From Streptomyces sp. NBC_01481 (GTDB taxonomy: Bacteria; Actinomycetota; Actinomycetes; Streptomycetales; Streptomycetaceae), in NCBI RefSeq assembly GCF_026339995.1, contig NZ_JAPEPT010000005.1:372001-436000 (forward strand): a stretch of DNA of 64,000 nt. The letters are read 5' to 3'. This document shows, in pieces, positions 61,295 to 64,000 of the stretch (the stretch's first letter is position 1; each line of letters opens with the position of its first letter). The translations under genes and the position numbers were made by a program. Below the pieces are notes generated by a model, which saw only the letters and a program-made list of their open reading frames with translations, ran no database searches and had not been told where the DNA came from.

Positions 61295-63205
61295 TCAGCT
61301 CTCGGGCTGGGCTGCCTTCACCGTGCGCGTACGGCGGCGGGGCTTCGCGACCGCCTCGGGGGCGTCCGGAGCCTCGGCCGTCGCGACGGCCTCGACCGGC
61401 TTGACGGCGCGGACGCGGCGGCGGGGCTTGGTTTCCGGCTCGGTGGGGGGTGCGATCTGGAAGTCGACCTCGGCCTCGACCGGCTTGACGGCGCGGACGC
61501 GGCGGCGGGGCTTGGTCTCCACCTCGACCTCGGGCGTGATCTCGACCTCGACGGCCTTGGCGGCACGCGTCCGGCGGCGGGGCTTCGGCTCGGCCTCGGC
61601 TTCGACCTCGGGCGTGATCTCGACCTCGACCGGCTTGGCGGCGCGGGTGCGGCGACGCGGCTTGGCCTCGACCTCGACCACCGTGTCGGTCGCCTCGACC
61701 GTGTCCACGGCCGTCGTCGCCGCTCCCACCCGGGTGCGGCGGCGGCGCCGCGGAGTGCGGGGCTCCGCGGGGGCGTCCGTGGTTTCGGTCGTCACCTCGG
61801 TCGTCGGCTCCGCCGTCTCCGGCGTGGAGCCGCCGCGCGTACGGCGGCGCTGTCGCGGAGTGCGCGGCGCGCGCGGTGCACGCTCCTCGGTGGCATGCGC
61901 GGACTTGCGGCCGCGGCCGCCCGTCTCGCCCAGGTCCTCGACCTCTTCCGCCCCAAGACCGGCGCGGGTGCGCTCTGCGCGCGGCAGGACGCCCTTCGTG
62001 CCCGCCGGGATGCTCAGCTCCTCGAACAGGTGCGGCGACGTGGAGTACGTCTCGACCGGGTCGCTGAGGCCGAGGTCCAGCGCCTTGTTGATCAGCTGCC
62101 AGCGCGGGATGTCGTCCCAGTCGACCAGCGTGATCGCGATGCCCTTGGCCCCCGCGCGGCCGGTGCGGCCGATGCGGTGGAGGTAGGTCTTCTCGTCCTC
62201 GGGCGACTGGTAGTTGATGACATGCGTCACACCCTCGACGTCGATGCCACGAGCGGCGACATCGGTGCAGACGAGGACGTCCACCTTGCCGTTGCGGAAG
62301 GCACGCAGCGCCTGCTCGCGCGCGCCCTGGCCGAGGTCGCCGTGGACCGCGCCGGAGGCGAAGCCACGGGTCTGCAGCTGCTCGGCGATGTCGGCCGCCG
62401 TGCGCTTGGTGCGGCAGAAGATCATCGCGAGCCCGCGGCCGTCGGCCTGCAGTATGCGGGAGACCATCTCCGGCTTGTCCATGGAGTGCGCGCGGTACAC
62501 GTACTGCGCGGTGTTCGCGACGGTCGCGCCCTCGTCGTCCGGCGAGGTCGCGCGGATGTGTGTGGGCTGCGTCATGTAGCGGCGGGCGAGGCCGATGACC
62601 GCACCCGGCATGGTCGCCGAGAACAGCATCGTCTGGCGCTTGGGCGGCAGCAGCTGGATGATCTTCTCGACGTCGGGCAGGAAGCCCAGATCGAGCATCT
62701 CGTCGGCCTCGTCGAGGACGAGTGCGCGCACATGCGAGAGGTCGAGCTTCTTCTGGCCGGCCAGGTCGAGCAGCCGGCCCGGGGTGCCGACGATCACGTC
62801 GACGCCCTTCCTGAGCGCCTCGACCTGGGGTTCGTACGCACGGCCGCCGTAGATGGCGAGCACGCGGACGTTACGCACCTTGCCGGCGGTCAGCAGGTCA
62901 TTGGTGACCTGCGTGCACAGCTCGCGGGTCGGGACGACCACCAGAGCCTGCGGGGCGTCGGTCAGCTGCTCGGGCTTCGCCCGGCCGGCCTCGACGTCCG
63001 CGGGGACGGTGACGCGCTCAAGCAGCGGCAGACCGAAACCGAGGGTCTTGCCCGTGCCGGTCTTGGCCTGGCCGATGACATCGGTGCCTGTGAGGGCAAC
63101 GGGGAGCGTCATCTCCTGGATGGGGAAGGGGGACATGATGCCGACGGCCTCAAGGGCCTCGGCGGTCTCGGGGAGGATCCCAAGATCCCGGAAAGTCGTA
63201 GTCAG
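61295..63205 (-). CDS. DEAD-box RNA helicase with repetitive basic tail (RhlE-like)
   Basis: About 636 residues. The core has AKTGTGKT (motif I), PTRELC (Ia), TPGRLLD (Ib), VLDEADEM (II), FSATMP (III), ARGIDV (V) and HRIGRTGRAG (VI). The C-terminal ~230 residues are low complexity, with five copies of the unit KPRRR(T/V)RA, spaced by acidic/Val-rich linkers (DNA 61300-61680). Such tails bind RNA nonspecifically. Upstream extension is open to 63349, but family members begin near TTTFRDLG. No ATG fits; CTG 63205 has AGAGG seven bases upstream and is the likely start. The neighbour at 63624 matches mycobacterial context (memory). Confidence 0.9.
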   Translation of the reverse strand: MTTTFRDLGILPETAEALEAVGIMSPFPIQEMTLPVALTGTDVIGQAKTGTGKTLGFGLPLLERVTVPADVEAGRAKPEQLTDAPQALVVVPTRELCTQVTNDLLTAGKVRNVRVLAIYGGRAYEPQVEALRKGVDVIVGTPGRLLDLAGQKKLDLSHVRALVLDEADEMLDLGFLPDVEKIIQLLPPKRQTMLFSATMPGAVIGLARRYMTQPTHIRATSPDDEGATVANTAQYVYRAHSMDKPEMVSRILQADGRGLAMIFCRTKRTAADIAEQLQTRGFASGAVHGDLGQGAREQALRAFRNGKVDVLVCTDVAARGIDVEGVTHVINYQSPEDEKTYLHRIGRTGRAGAKGIAITLVDWDDIPRWQLINKALDLGLSDPVETYSTSPHLFEELSIPAGTKGVLPRAERTRAGLGAEEVEDLGETGGRGRKSAHATEERAPRAPRTPRQRRRTRGGSTPETAEPTTEVTTETTDAPAEPRTPRRRRRTRVGAATTAVDTVEATDTVVEVEAKPRRRTRAAKPVEVEITPEVEAEAEPKPRRRTRAAKAVEVEITPEVEVETKPRRRVRAVKPVEAEVDFQIAPPTEPETKPRRRVRAVKPVEAVATAEAPDAPEAVAKPRRRTRTVKAAQPES

Positions 63206-63623
63206 GGTGCTGCCTCTTCTGTGAGACGCGGCACGAGGCGAACGATGGGGGTCGTACCGCACCTGGGTACTGGGCCGGCCGTGGGTTGGCCGGATGGCGC
63301 GGGACCACTGCCGTCGCTCGAGCGTCATGCCGCTGAGGGGGCCCCTCATCTGCGGTCGTACGCAACTGTGCGCACGGTCCGCGCGGAGGGCGGTCGGTTC
63401 GGAGCCGATCGTGCCACCGACCGGGCATCCTCAAGGGACTCTGGGGAACAAGTCCCCCAGTCATACATGCGATCGCCCGTCGAGTAGCTAGAACGCTCGA
63501 CAGGCGCATTACCACTGTACCCCGGAATCGCGCATGTGTGTTGGGCGAATTCGTAGGAACCTCACTACGGGCGAGGCTGACCAGGCCCTTCCGCCCTGCG
63601 GTGAGCGGGCTATTGTGCGCTTC
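63206..63623. promoter_or_regulatory. Divergent gap between helicase and ferritin-like genes
   Basis: About 418 bp. It holds the leader of the helicase gene (minus) and the promoter of the ferritin-like gene (plus). I found only a weak stem (GGTCGGT / ACCGACC near 63390-63420) and no confident promoter or riboswitch. The length would allow a structured 5' leader, common for RNA helicase genes. Confidence 0.35.
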
Positions 63624-64000
63624 ATGGAGACGCCTGACAACGCCACTGAACCCACCGGAATCGCCGCCCAGGACTGGGCAACGGCGTCCGCCGACCCCCA
63701 GTACCGCGCCGCCGTCGTGGATCTGCTGGGCGCGCTCGCGTACGGCGAGCTGGCGGCCTTCGAGCGGCTCGCCGAGGACGCCAAGCTCGCACCTACGCTC
63801 GGCGACAAGGCGGAGCTGGCGAAGATGGCCTCCGCGGAGTTCCACCACTTCGAGCAGCTGCGCGACCGGCTCACCGCCATCGACGCCGAGCCGACCGCCG
63901 CGATGGAGCCCTTCGCCCAGGCCCTGGACGACTTCCACCGCCAGACCGCGCCGTCCGACTGGCTCGAGGGCCTGGTCAAGGCGTACGTCGGCGACTCGAT
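63624..64000 (+). CDS. Ferritin-like (MiaE-like) protein, N-terminal part
   Basis: The frame from ATG 63624 runs off the right edge after 125 residues. It contains ALAYGELAAFERLAEDAK, then SAEFHHFEQLRDRL and MEPFAQALDDFHRQ. The spaced Glu and Glu-x2-His of the four-helix diiron fold are suggested by AYGELAAFE and EFHHFE. Mycobacteria encode a ferritin-like/MiaE-like protein next to the RhlE-type helicase (memory). A diiron hydroxylase role is inferred. The missing C-terminus limits certainty. Confidence 0.78.
   Translation, partial: METPDNATEPTGIAAQDWATASADPQYRAAVVDLLGALAYGELAAFERLAEDAKLAPTLGDKAELAKMASAEFHHFEQLRDRLTAIDAEPTAAMEPFAQALDDFHRQTAPSDWLEGLVKAYVGDS

Noticed and set aside
60398..63487. 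A plus-strand open frame of 1029 codons opposite the helicase and hydrolase genes
   Set aside because: It is antisense to two well-supported genes and has composition typical of the complementary frame of GC-rich coding sequence, with no recognisable domain.
1..64000. CRISPR arrays, rRNA, tRNA, intact insertion sequences or a prophage
   Set aside because: No regularly spaced repeats, rRNA-like segments, cloverleaf structures or transposase/integrase genes were found; the mobile signals are limited to the MITE-like element and the dispersed repeats.

Overview
The window is chromosomal DNA from a high-GC Gram-positive actinobacterium, almost certainly a Streptomyces. Support comes from the strong G/C bias at third codon positions (which gives long meaningless antisense frames), AGGAGG-type ribosome sites, frequent GTG/TTG starts and short stop/start overlaps. 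It also comes from lineage markers: the mycothiol enzyme MshB, a DUF3117 protein, an XRE/DUF5753-DUF397 pair and a five-gene set arranged like the bldK oligopeptide transporter. No tRNA, rRNA, CRISPR array, integrase or intact insertion sequence was found.

Layout. (1) 1-5100: the 5' end of a coiled-coil protein, a solute-binding-like lipoprotein resembling mycobacterial LpqW, and the translational GTPase typA. (2) 5400-23500: three complete oligopeptide ABC transporters in a row. Two are tandem paralogous plus-strand operons (binding protein, permease, permease, ATPase, ATPase). They face a minus-strand operon with the BldKA-KB-KC-KD-KE gene order. Each operon carries a stable hairpin directly 3' of its binding-protein gene. 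(3) 23800-31500: a membrane protein, an S9 peptidase, a 64-residue membrane peptide, mshB with a membrane partner, and a large peptidoglycan-binding membrane protein. (4) 31650-33330: a small accessory patch with a broken ABC ATPase start, two divergent tiny genes (one Cys-rich) and an XRE/DUF5753-DUF397 pair. (5) 33300-44700: a transglutaminase-like protein, a GNAT enzyme, 7Fe ferredoxin, dapC, two exported proteins, dapE, a LOG-family protein, a FolP2-like DHPS homologue, a DivIVA-like membrane protein, tag, a crotonase, DUF3117 and an O-methyltransferase. (6) 44900-55700: ECF sigma factor, zinc anti-sigma factor, HtrA protease, TatB, Mrp, DUF1003, a soluble MgtE-N/CBS protein, a lipoprotein and CorA. 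(7) 56100-64000: SUFU-domain protein, zinc-ribbon protein, PHP phosphoesterase, MarC protein, a 50-residue protein divergent from a NYN-domain protein, an alpha/beta hydrolase, a DEAD-box helicase with a repetitive basic tail, and the start of a ferritin-like protein.

Much of the backbone matches, from memory, the gene order of Mycobacterium tuberculosis around Rv1165-Rv1239 (typA, lpqW, mshB, fdxC, aminotransferase, dapE, LOG, folP2, tag, DUF3117, O-methyltransferase, sigE, rseA, htrA, tatB, mrp, MgtE-like, corA) and Rv3210-Rv3211. The peptide-transport block and the XRE patch would then be Streptomyces-side insertions.

Functional themes are peptide uptake (three transporters), diaminopimelate/lysine and cell-wall supply (dapC, dapE, PG-binding protein, lytic-transglycosylase-like protein), envelope stress (sigma/anti-sigma/HtrA/TatB) and Mg transport (MgtE-like, CorA). 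The most unusual sequence items are a 190-207 bp dispersed intergenic repeat present twice in opposite orientation between convergent gene pairs, a 160-bp MITE-like element with 25-bp inverted ends, an apparent ATT-initiated methyltransferase gene, and a broken ABC ATPase gene.
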